A DNA stretch of 64,000 nt. It comes from Pseudomonas koreensis (GTDB taxonomy: Bacteria; Pseudomonadota; Gammaproteobacteria; Pseudomonadales; Pseudomonadaceae). Position numbers and translations under genes: made by a program. Position 1 is the stretch's first letter. Every line of letters starts with the position of its first letter. Below, piece by piece: positions 41,372 through 50,118 of this stretch. A model generated the notes under the pieces. It did no database searches. It was given only the letters and a program-made list of their open reading frames with translations, and was not told the DNA's origin. The stretch covers positions 124,001-188,000 of the forward strand of contig NZ_JAAQYM010000005.1 of assembly GCF_012986595.1 (NCBI RefSeq). The letters run 5' to 3'.

Positions 41372-42913
41372 ATGACGCAAGCCAATAACGCCGTGTACAC
41401 CGATCTGAGTGTTGATGATCTGGTTAAAGAAGCCCTGCAACGCGGTGAGGGCGAGCTTGCCGATACCGGCGCTCTGGTCGTTCGCACCGGTCATCGCACC
41501 GGCCGTTCGCCAGTCGATCGTTTCATCGTTGAAGAGCCTTCCACCCAGGCCGCTATCGCCTGGGGCCCGATCAACCGCAAGTTCCCGGCCGACAAGTTCG
41601 ACGCGCTGTGGGCTCGTGTCGAGGCGTTCAACAACGCGCAAGAGCACTTTGTTTCCCATGTGCATGTAGGTGCGGCTGAAGATCACTACCTGGCCGTGAA
41701 AATGACCACCCAGACTGCCTGGCAGAACCTGTTCGGTCGTTGCCTGTTCATCAACCCGGCCCAGTACAACCCGGCCGGTCGTGAAGAGTGGCAAGTGCTC
41801 AACGTGGCTAACTTCGAGTGCGTGCCTGAGCGTGACGGCACCAACTCCGACGGTTGCGTGATCATCAACTTCGCGCAGAAGAAAGTGCTGATTGCCGGCA
41901 TGCGTTACGCCGGTGAAATGAAGAAAGCCATGTTCTCGGTGCAGAACTTCCTGCTGCCGGCCGCTGACGTGCTGCCAATGCACTGCGCTGCCAACATCGG
42001 CGAAGAAGGCGACGTGACCCTGTTCTTCGGTCTGTCGGGCACCGGTAAAACCACCCTGTCGGCCGACGAAAGCCGTTACCTGATCGGTGACGACGAACAC
42101 GGCTGGGGCGAAGGTGTTGTCTTCAACATCGAAGGCGGCTGCTATGCCAAGTGCATCGACCTGTCCGAGAAGAACGAGCCGGTCATCTGGAAAGCCATCA
42201 AGCACGGCGCCGTGCTGGAAAACGTCGTCATCGACGACGCCAAGCACGCCGACTACGCCGATGTCAGCCTGACCCAGAACAGCCGCGCGGCCTACCCGCT
42301 GGAGCACGTTGCCAAGCGTTCCGAGAAGAACCTGGGCGGCGAGCCAAACGCTGTGATCTTCCTGACCTGCGACCTGACCGGCGTACTCCCGCCAGTGTCG
42401 ATTCTCAACGAAGAACAAGCGGCCTACCACTTCCTGTCCGGCTACACCGCTTTGGTGGGCTCGACTGAAATGGGTTCGGGCAGCGGCATCAAGTCGACCT
42501 TCTCCACCTGCTTCGGCGCACCGTTCTTCCCGCGTCCGGCTGGCGAATACGCAGAGCTGCTGATCAAGCGCATCCGTGGTTTCGGCTCCAAGGTCTACCT
42601 GGTCAACACCGGCTGGACCGGCGGTGGCTACGGCGTCGGCAAACGCTTCAACATCCCGACCACCCGTGCAGTGATCGCAGCGATCCAGAGCGGCGCGCTG
42701 ATCGGTGCCGCCACCGAGCACCTGGACACCATCAACCTCGACGTGCCACTGGCCGTACCGGGCGTTGAAACCAACCTGCTCAACCCTCGCAACACCTGGG
42801 CTGACAAGGCTGCGTACGACGAGGCTGCCAAGGCCCTGGCCGGTCTGTTCATCGAGAACTTCAAGAAGTTCGAAGTGAGCGACGCGATCAAGGCTGCTGG
42901 GCCTAAGTTGTAA
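41372..42913 (+). CDS. pckA: Phosphoenolpyruvate carboxykinase (ATP) PckA
   Basis: 513-residue gluconeogenic enzyme converting oxaloacetate and ATP to PEP, CO2 and ADP. The kinase-1a P-loop is GLSGTGKTTLS, the metal-binding stretch is LIGDDEHGWGEG, and the oxaloacetate and phosphate contacts RTGRSPVDRF and NTGWTGGGYG are present. Length and spacing are normal. ATG at 41372 follows GGGGAA. A CATAAT hexamer at 41278 is a possible -10 element, giving a leader of roughly 85 bases. A strong terminator follows. Confidence 0.95.
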   Translation: MTQANNAVYTDLSVDDLVKEALQRGEGELADTGALVVRTGHRTGRSPVDRFIVEEPSTQAAIAWGPINRKFPADKFDALWARVEAFNNAQEHFVSHVHVGAAEDHYLAVKMTTQTAWQNLFGRCLFINPAQYNPAGREEWQVLNVANFECVPERDGTNSDGCVIINFAQKKVLIAGMRYAGEMKKAMFSVQNFLLPAADVLPMHCAANIGEEGDVTLFFGLSGTGKTTLSADESRYLIGDDEHGWGEGVVFNIEGGCYAKCIDLSEKNEPVIWKAIKHGAVLENVVIDDAKHADYADVSLTQNSRAAYPLEHVAKRSEKNLGGEPNAVIFLTCDLTGVLPPVSILNEEQAAYHFLSGYTALVGSTEMGSGSGIKSTFSTCFGAPFFPRPAGEYAELLIKRIRGFGSKVYLVNTGWTGGGYGVGKRFNIPTTRAVIAAIQSGALIGAATEHLDTINLDVPLAVPGVETNLLNPRNTWADKAAYDEAAKALAGLFIENFKKFEVSDAIKAAGPKL

Positions 42914-42932
42914 GATCTGTCGTGAATGAAGA

Positions 42933-42957
42933 AGCCGCCTCTTGGGGCGGCTTTTTT
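42933..42957 (+). terminator. Intrinsic terminator of pckA
   Basis: The stem AGCCGCC-N6-GGCGGCT is followed by TTTTT, 20 bases after the pckA stop. It also marks the left edge of the accessory block. Confidence 0.9.
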
Positions 42958-42970
42958 GTAAGTGAGGGAA

Positions 42971-45553
42971 CTATTGTTCTTTTAACTCGCTTTGAGCTTT
43001 TCTAGTTTTGAAAAAATCTCTTATCGAAAGAGGAGTTAATTGTTGCGCCTCTAATGTAGCCATTGTTTGGGCCCGCCAATCTAGGTCGCCTTCTTGTCTT
43101 AAGGATTTTCTAATCTCAATTATGGTTCCTAGTGCGCGGGCGGCCCAATCCCTGAATGCGTCAGGCTTCAAGATGAAAACATCTTTTAAGTGTTCAACCC
43201 CTCCGGGCGATACGTAGTTCACGGGCGTAATCAGTACTTTTATTATCTCCGTCCCTTCGTGTACACCACCCACATTTTCTCTAATCCAGTTGTCGTGACA
43301 AAATACCTGTCGTGCTTTCTCCACTGACAGAACATCATTAGTAGCGTTTGTATGATCTTCGAATACGATGCACAAGTCATTGCTAAGCAGCCACCAAGGA
43401 TCTGGTGCTGCTCTGAGTTCAGTGTTACCTGCCTCGCAGCCAAGCATTAATCCTAATTCAAATTGACCTTGTTCAAATTTTTGTGCTTCCGAACTTGCCA
43501 AGGCACTTATTATTTCGGAATGTTTTCTATTGAATCGACTGTTATTTTTTACGCCAAAACTAAGCAGGTGATTTTCTAGGCGCTCAACTGTTTTGGGAAG
43601 GTAAGGATCTTGGGTGTTGAATTGAGATAGTTCTACTCCGGCGGATTTTGCTAGATCTACAAGCCATAGAATAGCCATGGTCGCTTTCATGGCTTCTGCG
43701 TAGTAATCCTTACTAGTATCTTCAGAAATCTGTTTTGCTTCGAATGCCATGCTCAGGCACGAACCAGCAAGATAATTCCATAATGCCCTGTACCCCTTTA
43801 AGTTAGGGTGTTTTATTACTCCCAAGATATTCCTACATTCATCAAATGCAGAAAGATAATCAGCCCTCCATAGATGATTTAAGTATTTGATTTCAAACGC
43901 CACTGACTTTTCTAGCTCCGCCATTTCTAAGGGAATTTTGCGAGTTTTACTACTCCTGTTTTGAACGATGGAGTCGTTCGCTTCAACCCACTCATCATTT
44001 TGAGATCTAAATGCTAGGAGATTTTCCACTATGTCAGAGATCTCCGCAGATGATTGAAATTCTCCAAAGTCAATTTCAGCTTGTATTTCAGGATGAAGAT
44101 ATTGGGTGTTATCCTTTGTTAGCAAATAATCTAACCATTCGTTGCCTTTTACAACAACAGCCGCGTAATCACTATTGGCCCTAGTGCAGCGTCCTACAGC
44201 TTGTACGATCCTAGTTTGAATTCGATCATTTAATAGTACGCCACATCCCATTTTTGACATTAAGAACTTTTCTTGTAAGTTGGCAGACTTTGGAAGTCCC
44301 TCTAACACTAGCAGACGACATTCGTCATGAGGGAAATCCATGCCGTCATATCTATTTGCAATTACGGCAGCTGCAAAAGTACAGCTTGTAAAATCCTCTT
44401 TTGATGCCTCAATCTCTTTTGCACCGAATAGTGTGTATTTCCCAAGTCTTTGTATCTTTTGCTTCCTGTCTTCGGTTGCTCTGTCGCTAGGCGTTATAAA
44501 CAAAGCTCTACCAAAGATAGATAAAGATTTCTCGATCAAGTCTTCTGTCTTGGTCTCATCATGTGAAACTTCAGGGAAGATAAAGAAGCGTCTTCCTATG
44601 CCTTGTTCATCAGTTTGAGATTCTGGAGTCAATCTATAAATATTAGCTCTGCCAGTTATCCGCTCTAGATCTCCGCCATTCCCCAAGGTGGCTGACATGT
44701 AAATTCTTTGCTTTGCGTTACTAAAAGGAACGTGAGTATGGGTTGGAGGAATTATTGGTCTAATTAAAATTTGAGTTGCTGAAATATAGCAGTGGCAGGC
44801 TTGAATATGATCTCTTAATAATGACCATGGATAATATAATGAGTTGTCCGTTGTTTCGATATCTAATAGATTTATGATTTGATCTTTTAACTTGTAGAAT
44901 GTAGTTGTAGGTATTTTTTCCAGCCAGCTAAGAGATTGAAGGTCTAGTTCTCTTTGAGCTCTTGTTAGATCGGGTGTATCTTTGTGGCCGTCGAGCAAAG
45001 TTACTAGAGCGTTGTAAGTGCTCGAGTTGTTTTTTCTGTCGATAAGCAGGGAGAACATTGAAGAGATATAGTTTTCGCAGGAGTGGGCGTCATCTAGGAT
45101 TATTACGTCCGGGTTTTCAAAGAACGGGTTTGTATTGAATAGGGCGCTATAGGATGTAATGGCGATTTTTTCGATTCGTCGATACGAATTCTTTGACTCA
45201 AATGAATAGTCTTGTTTGGCGCCGGTGAATTCAGCGACTTCAATTCCATAAATGTCACGGGCTTGTTTGACTACTTGGTGTACTAATTGATTTGTTGGGC
45301 ACAAATATACGACTCTATCTTGAAATTTTCTCCGGCGCCATTCAGCAAGCACAATTCCAACTAAGGTTTTCCCACTGCCGGTAGGAAGTCTTATAGCTAC
45401 GTCCGGTTTTTCTAGCGCTTTGTCTGTATATTCCCTCCAAACATCAGCTTGTCTCGCTAAAGGACCTTCGATCTTTTTTGTTCTTATATCATGTAGCATT
45501 GACTCAGGCGTCGTAACTGAAAGCGTTACATTTGTTTGTTTTTTAAATGCCAT
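42971..45553 (-). CDS. Large SF2 DEAD/DEAH-type helicase of unknown role
   Basis: 860-residue superfamily 2 helicase. Visible motifs are Walker A LPTGSGKT (56-63), a DDAH box in IILDDAHS (154-157), motif III MSATL (286-290), an XPD/Rad3-like RYDGMDFPHDECRLLVLEG stretch (401-419) and motif VI QAVGRCTRA (451-459). The remaining 400 residues are helical and unrecognised. There is no nuclease motif I can name and no partner gene of known defence systems adjacent. The DNA is clearly AT-rich with codon use unlike neighbouring core genes, indicating acquisition. Helicases of this kind often serve in antiphage systems; that is inference. ATG at 45553, weak GGAA site. Confidence 0.85.
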   Translation of the reverse strand: MAFKKQTNVTLSVTTPESMLHDIRTKKIEGPLARQADVWREYTDKALEKPDVAIRLPTGSGKTLVGIVLAEWRRRKFQDRVVYLCPTNQLVHQVVKQARDIYGIEVAEFTGAKQDYSFESKNSYRRIEKIAITSYSALFNTNPFFENPDVIILDDAHSCENYISSMFSLLIDRKNNSSTYNALVTLLDGHKDTPDLTRAQRELDLQSLSWLEKIPTTTFYKLKDQIINLLDIETTDNSLYYPWSLLRDHIQACHCYISATQILIRPIIPPTHTHVPFSNAKQRIYMSATLGNGGDLERITGRANIYRLTPESQTDEQGIGRRFFIFPEVSHDETKTEDLIEKSLSIFGRALFITPSDRATEDRKQKIQRLGKYTLFGAKEIEASKEDFTSCTFAAAVIANRYDGMDFPHDECRLLVLEGLPKSANLQEKFLMSKMGCGVLLNDRIQTRIVQAVGRCTRANSDYAAVVVKGNEWLDYLLTKDNTQYLHPEIQAEIDFGEFQSSAEISDIVENLLAFRSQNDEWVEANDSIVQNRSSKTRKIPLEMAELEKSVAFEIKYLNHLWRADYLSAFDECRNILGVIKHPNLKGYRALWNYLAGSCLSMAFEAKQISEDTSKDYYAEAMKATMAILWLVDLAKSAGVELSQFNTQDPYLPKTVERLENHLLSFGVKNNSRFNRKHSEIISALASSEAQKFEQGQFELGLMLGCEAGNTELRAAPDPWWLLSNDLCIVFEDHTNATNDVLSVEKARQVFCHDNWIRENVGGVHEGTEIIKVLITPVNYVSPGGVEHLKDVFILKPDAFRDWAARALGTIIEIRKSLRQEGDLDWRAQTMATLEAQQLTPLSIRDFFKTRKAQSELKEQ

Positions 45554-45961
45554 TTCAAAATTCCATTTTGCTAACGGTTTAAATTAAAGTCAGAAGTCTA
45601 ATGGATGATTCGGTGGATTTACCTTCAGTGCACTTTTCAAATGTCAGTAAGATTCAAAGCTAAGCTTGATGGACTGATTCCTAAGACTAAAGGTAGTTAT
45701 AGATTTCGGTTTTCTCAAATCCAATTCGAAATTATTCTTCCCGCGAGCACGTTAAGCGTCAATTCATCGGCTCCATTGGCGTTATGAGTGATCTGGCGGT
45801 TTGATCGAGAGGGCTCGCGCCATGATCAATCAGTATCGCTGATGGAGCTAATGACGCGGTATTTGGTAGGAGTGTGGTTGTATTTTCTCTTCAGGCTAGA
45901 AGTACTCGTAAGGTTTTATCTGGATTACATAGAATTGAATGCTCGACTATTCGTATCAAGA
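45554..45961. other. AT-rich intergenic region in the accessory block
   Basis: No credible gene is seen in these 408 bases. A plus-strand frame (45605-45787) is open but has no ribosome site or family resemblance. It must contain the helicase promoter and could hold gene remnants. Confidence 0.5.
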
Positions 45962-47227
45962 TCACCAATTCTTGAATGCAGGCATCATGGTTTCCTGTTC
46001 TTGCCTGGACAACCCAATTGCCGCGGCCAATCTCGGCCATTGGCTAACCACTTCTTGAAGATGCTTAATGATGCTTTCAGCATCCGAGCGGCTAACTCGA
46101 AAATACTCCGCCACTTCCCTCGCCAACTCCAAATCCAAGGCGTTGTCAGAGTCCGTGATGTTCAGCTTCAACCCATCCGCATGCGCCACCGGATTCATGT
46201 CATACGCTGCCGACAACCGCCACCCCCGACCAGGATCCAGAATAAATCCATGGTTTCGTAGATGGTCGTCGGTGTTGGAGACCAGGATGTTGAAGACGAT
46301 TCGCGACCAGAGTTCACGGAGGTCGGTGTTGGGGTCCGAGCCGTGTTGCATGATTACTTCCGCCAACTCTAGATAGCTGGCGCCGGTTGAGGCGTCGTCG
46401 CCGTCGACGCGGTTGGTCATGGTCATGGCTGATGCGAAGTGATGTCGGCCGCCGCGTTCGGTTCGGTCGAAACGCTTCACCAGGAAGCAGTGGTGATCGC
46501 TTGCGTAGCGTCGGGCCATGCCGGTCGCAACGCGTAGACCACAGTTGACCGCCAAAGCGTTTACTACAAATTCCCAACCACCGACATCGTAGTCATCTCT
46601 CGTACTTGGGAATTTAGCGATCCACATTTGACCGAACTCGTCGACGACGCTGGCTTTCGGTCTGGCGCCGCCCAGCGAGCCGCCAGGTGCGATGAGCATT
46701 CTTAGCCATTCGCGGCCATTGATGGCTGTGTTGTCCCTATCGTTTTCCAGGGCGAGACTTGCCTGCTCTAAAGCGCGTAGCTCGACAAAGGGTGGAGCGG
46801 CTACGCCGTCGCGGTCGTCGAGGAAGTTGCCTTCGTCATTGAGTTTGTAGCGAAGGGCGCCGACACGGAACAGGTCGTGCACGCCAAGCAGATAATCGGA
46901 TTCAAACAACTTGCTGTTGCTGGGAAGCAAGCCGTCGCGAATGTCCCTTTCCAAGCGGCGTTTCATCAGCAGTTGGCCCCAACGATCGGGGCTTGAGTCT
47001 GCAAAGACGCCAAAGCGGCTCTGATGTTCGCCGGGGAATTGGCGGCCTTCGAAGGGGCCGATGCGCGGGTCTAGAGTTATGAAGCTCAACTCGGGATCGG
47101 CCAACGCCTTAGGGTCGTACTCAAATTCGAACACGTTGGTGTTGCGTGTTTTCCTTGCGTGTAGAAATCCGAGGCGTCTGGCGCCTTTCAAGGATTCCCA
47201 GTCTGCATAAACAGCAATCAGCGTCAT
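45962..47227 (-). CDS. hipA: HipA-family toxin kinase
   Basis: 421-residue serine/threonine kinase of the HipA toxin family. The catalytic motif is NTDDHLRNHG (about 318-327) and the metal-binding AAYDMNPV follows at about 341-348; the N-terminal HipA subdomain contains the conserved FADSSPDRWGQ. HipA kinases phosphorylate translation factors such as aminoacyl-tRNA synthetases and cause growth arrest; HipB neutralises them. The ATG overlaps the hipB stop by four bases (ATGA). The protein is full length with no visible active-site loss. Confidence 0.9.
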   Translation of the reverse strand: MTLIAVYADWESLKGARRLGFLHARKTRNTNVFEFEYDPKALADPELSFITLDPRIGPFEGRQFPGEHQSRFGVFADSSPDRWGQLLMKRRLERDIRDGLLPSNSKLFESDYLLGVHDLFRVGALRYKLNDEGNFLDDRDGVAAPPFVELRALEQASLALENDRDNTAINGREWLRMLIAPGGSLGGARPKASVVDEFGQMWIAKFPSTRDDYDVGGWEFVVNALAVNCGLRVATGMARRYASDHHCFLVKRFDRTERGGRHHFASAMTMTNRVDGDDASTGASYLELAEVIMQHGSDPNTDLRELWSRIVFNILVSNTDDHLRNHGFILDPGRGWRLSAAYDMNPVAHADGLKLNITDSDNALDLELAREVAEYFRVSRSDAESIIKHLQEVVSQWPRLAAAIGLSRQEQETMMPAFKNW

Positions 47228-47718
47228 TCTTCACCTGTTGGCGGCCCGGCCTTTTTCTTCTTGTTCAAAAGGCTGGAGAGTGAGTGTGTGTTGAATGGGA
47301 AGTCAGCCGGAATTTTCGTGGTAGTGGCGGCATCGATAACGTTTGAAGTCTCGACGTTTTCGGATGCGCCCTTTTTTGCCGCACTGACTGCTCGTACTCG
47401 CTGGGGCTTTTTCGCTGCGGATCGTGTTGCTGGCATTAACTGCGCATCCTGCAATTGGCGACCCATTTCATCGGCTGCAGCCAGTTTGTTCAGATCCTTT
47501 TCCAGCCCCATCACTTGCATGACCGACAGGTAGGCCCCGATGGTTACGCCTGATCCACCTGACTCCAGATGGCGCAAGGTTGTTAGCGACATGCCTGACC
47601 TTTCGGCGACCTGCTTGGCCGTCAATTTGCGGCGTAGGCGAGCCAGCTTCAGTCGTTCACCAAGGTCGACCAAAAGTCGAGCAGTAGAGGGCAAGAGCGG
47701 CGCTGTTTTCTTGGCCAT
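47224..47718 (-). CDS. hipB: HipB-like antitoxin / XRE regulator
   Basis: 164-residue protein with an XRE helix-turn-helix at about 20-75 (LTAKQVAERSGMSLTTLRHL) and a long, Ala/Lys-rich, probably disordered C-terminal half ending in a basic stretch. HipB antitoxins are usually 70-110 residues, so the tail is unusual. I chose ATG 47718 with AAGGA ten bases upstream; ATG 47736, with AAGG nine bases before it, would add six residues and is also possible. It overlaps hipA and is preceded by four operator-like repeats. Confidence 0.82.
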   Translation of the reverse strand: MAKKTAPLLPSTARLLVDLGERLKLARLRRKLTAKQVAERSGMSLTTLRHLESGGSGVTIGAYLSVMQVMGLEKDLNKLAAADEMGRQLQDAQLMPATRSAAKKPQRVRAVSAAKKGASENVETSNVIDAATTTKIPADFPFNTHSLSSLLNKKKKAGPPTGEE

Positions 47719-47871
47719 GTGGCAGTATTCCTTCATTTTTTAACCTTAACTGCCAGAATAATAGCACTTAAGATGAAGGATGCTGTTTGCCGTAAGACCC
47801 GTGAAAAACGAAGTTAAGTGGCATTATTCCATCTGTTTTCGGTTCATATAGCTAGAATACTACCACTTGAA
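47717..47871. promoter_or_regulatory. Four operator-like repeats upstream of hipBA
   Basis: A 14-17 base element close to TTAAGTGGNATTATTCC occurs four times: plus orientation at 47717-47731 and 47814-47830, inverted at 47756-47771 and 47855-47871. Together they cover the hipB start and promoter. Such an array fits cooperative autoregulation by HipB or HipBA. Binding is inferred. Confidence 0.65.
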
Positions 47872-47889
47872 CGTTAGCGCTTCCTTTAG

Positions 47890-48153
47890 TCAGCCCGGTT
47901 TTTGCCGGTACTTTTCGAGAACCTGCATGCGTGAGGAAAGTGGCTTTTCAGCATCGGCAGGGGTGGTTTCAAAACCTTCAATGCGTAGGCTGGCCAAATA
48001 GTTTGATCGGCGAACCTTGTCGTAATGAGCCTGCTTTTGCTGAAACGTCAAAACGCTCGTATCAGCATTCGAGTCTGAATCGCGATGCTTTTTGCGTAAG
48101 ATCTCGTCCATCTCGACAACGCTTTCCATCAGCTCATCAAAGAATTTGCTCAT
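47890..48153 (-). CDS. YhfG-like small protein (possible antitoxin)
   Basis: 87-residue protein. The middle (LTFQQKQAHYDKVRRSNYLA and SLRIEGFE) resembles the short YhfG family, which serves as antitoxin for Fic proteins in enterobacteria. The first 30 residues (MSKFFDELMESVVEMDEILR) look like an N-terminal extension common in XRE/antitoxin proteins. No fic gene follows, so it would be an orphan or act elsewhere. ATG at 48153 has GGGAG five bases upstream. Function uncertain. Confidence 0.6.
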   Translation of the reverse strand: MSKFFDELMESVVEMDEILRKKHRDSDSNADTSVLTFQQKQAHYDKVRRSNYLASLRIEGFETTPADAEKPLSSRMQVLEKYRQKPG

Positions 48154-48228
48154 GGTTGCTCCCATGGTTGATTACCGTTCTTTTGATCGCTCTCACGGAG
48201 TGCATAAGAGCGATACGATCACTCGATT

Positions 48229-48528
48229 TCAGGCTGGAGCCTTCCAGTTGAGCATCTGCTGCTGCGCGACCTGCAGCAGGTCACAGCCATCCTGTGTCAG
48301 CAGGTACAGGGCGTGGGTGATGTGGGGAATGTCTTCGACGTCGGCTTGTTTGAAGCTGAGGCAGTAGAGGGTTTTAAGCAGGTCGCTGGAGGCGCGCAGG
48401 CGCTGGACGGCGCATTCGAGGATGTCTTGGGGATCGGCCTCTGTGTCGATGATCAGGGGCTTGGTGTCGGTGAGGTTGGATTCGAGTGAGCGGTAGCGAT
48501 CAGGGGTGAGTTGATTCCATGTTTTCAT
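48229..48528 (-). CDS. Small helical protein, DUF3077-like (paralogue 1)
   Basis: 99-residue protein of unknown function. The block from ASSDLLKTLYCLSFKQADVE to ALYLLTQDGCDLLQVAQ is nearly identical to the protein at 50119-50406, so the two are paralogues. The pattern (helix, acidic stretch, helix ending in QDG.LL..A) recalls the Pseudomonas DUF3077/DUF6124 proteins; that resemblance is from memory. GAGGAT stands seven bases before the ATG at 48528. It lies downstream of the lipase-like gene on the same strand. Confidence 0.7.
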   Translation of the reverse strand: MKTWNQLTPDRYRSLESNLTDTKPLIIDTEADPQDILECAVQRLRASSDLLKTLYCLSFKQADVEDIPHITHALYLLTQDGCDLLQVAQQQMLNWKAPA

Positions 48529-48895
48529 TTTGTTGATCCTCAATTGCTTCAAGTGAAGCCACCACATCGTGACCAAGCGACAGGAGGCGACTGTGTTCGG
48601 GTTGGTCAACCGGTGAGGATCGTGCATACCCGGCACACCCGAAGGCGTCCCAAACACAGCCACCATAAAACTGCAGGCAATTGAGTGCCGGCAGCATACA
48701 GCGGACGCGTACGCACGATCCATTCAGGTGACCAAGCCCGAGCCGCTGATTTGGCAGCGGCAGTCACGACTATAGGTGTGGGCTAACGGGTGGCGATAGG
48801 CGACAAGGTGTCTGTACGCGTAGGAACGGGACGAACTTGTGATAGGTAAACACCGTAGGATTTTTCGCGCTTTCGCCGATCACCACCCACCTTCC
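48529..48895. other. Intergenic region between paralogue 1 and lipase-like gene
   Basis: No gene is supported. A GCCGCTG-N6-CAGCGGC hairpin (48742-48761) lies in the middle without a T-run. The remainder shows no recognisable element. Confidence 0.5.
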
Positions 48896-50023
48896 TCAAC
48901 GAATAGGCCGATACGCCGCCAGATCCAGCACGCTGGTGGTCAACCCGGTATTCGGTGCATAGATCGCGCCCTTCACCGACGAGAACGGCACCCCTTTGCT
49001 GCCCAGCGATACATAGCGCTCGCCCTGGTCCAGTTCGGTGAACCAGGTGTAGGAGCACTTTTCCATGGCCTTGTATTTCGCCGCGTCCTTGACCATCGCG
49101 TCGCCGAAGTTTTTCAGGGTGGCGTCGCTCAGGTTCAGGGTTTTGGTCAGTGAGGTGCCCCAGCGCGTGAGGCAGGTTTCCGCGAAGTGGCGGACGAACT
49201 GGCCGGGTTCGGCGAGTACTTTCGGGCCGGCGTTGCCGTCAGCGGCAGCGTTGCCGACCAGGGTGGCGTGGCGGCCGGGGATCGGGAAAATATGGGTTCG
49301 CGTGCCGGTGGCGGTCTGCGGAATGACGCAGCTGAAGCCTTTCGAGCGTTCATCGCGGGCGTAGAAACCGACATACTCTTTGACGTTGGCATTGAGTTTG
49401 ACGCGATGTTCCTGGAAGTTGCCGATGCCGGGTACCGGGTCAATGGCGAAGATGTTTACCGGAATGTTCTTCAGCGCGCTGTCGTTGAACATGGCATTGG
49501 CCAACATGTGACAACTGATACCGCCACGGCTCCACCCGACCAGATTAACTTTAGTTGGAAGAATGCCGTCTTTGCGGAACGTTTTAATGATCTGTTCCTG
49601 CAACTTCTGCTGGGTCACGCTGCGTTCGCCATAGTTGTAGTTACGCCAGAACCAGGAACCTTCGGCTTTTACATCTTCAATGGGAATGCCGGCCGCTTTC
49701 AGGCGGTTGTATTCCGCTTCGGTCAGTTGCTTGCGTTGCCAGTCGCACTTGCCTTTGATGATGTTCATCGCGTGCAGCACGTTTTCCTCCCAGCCTTTAC
49801 CGAACAGCGTACCGCTGAGGCCATAGTCGGCGGACTTGGTGAACAGCTCATCGGCCTGCAGGTTACTGGTGCCGGGGCCGTCGACGACAATCCATTCGGC
49901 GAACTCGCGGCCAGCGTGGTGGGAGGCGAGGGTGGACACCAGTTCGCCGTTCCAATAGTTGATATTGGTTGTATCGAACTTTGTGGAACCTGTACCGCAA
50001 AAGAAAATAGTCAGTGTAGTCAT
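48896..50023 (-). CDS. Lipase/esterase-like alpha/beta hydrolase (DUF2235/Tle-like)
   Basis: 375-residue protein without signal peptide. It opens with a short strand and FFCGTGSTKFD, like the GTGN start of DUF2235 proteins. The nucleophile elbow is VGWSRGG (S165), with candidate acid D195 in FAIDPVPG and base H252 in PGRHATLVG. This triad layout is typical of phospholipase-type T6SS effectors (Tle) and related DUF2235 hydrolases; no T6SS gene is near. It is flanked by two small paralogous genes on the same strand. ATG at 50023 with AAGAG upstream. The role as an effector or defence enzyme is inference. Confidence 0.65.
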   Translation of the reverse strand: MTTLTIFFCGTGSTKFDTTNINYWNGELVSTLASHHAGREFAEWIVVDGPGTSNLQADELFTKSADYGLSGTLFGKGWEENVLHAMNIIKGKCDWQRKQLTEAEYNRLKAAGIPIEDVKAEGSWFWRNYNYGERSVTQQKLQEQIIKTFRKDGILPTKVNLVGWSRGGISCHMLANAMFNDSALKNIPVNIFAIDPVPGIGNFQEHRVKLNANVKEYVGFYARDERSKGFSCVIPQTATGTRTHIFPIPGRHATLVGNAAADGNAGPKVLAEPGQFVRHFAETCLTRWGTSLTKTLNLSDATLKNFGDAMVKDAAKYKAMEKCSYTWFTELDQGERYVSLGSKGVPFSSVKGAIYAPNTGLTTSVLDLAAYRPIR

Positions 50024-50118
50024 GATGTTGCTCTTAATTGATGTAAGAGCAAACAGGCTAGTTTTTAATATTATTTATTTGAAGTGATTAGTTGTTGCGT
50101 TATTTGTGTGCGCGACGA

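Noticed and set aside
45605..45787. 60-residue plus-strand frame in the AT-rich gap
   Set aside because: No ribosome site, no similarity and low complexity of evidence; AT-rich DNA gives such frames by chance.
48742..48761. Hairpin as terminator of the lipase-like gene
   Set aside because: Good stem but no T-run on either strand.
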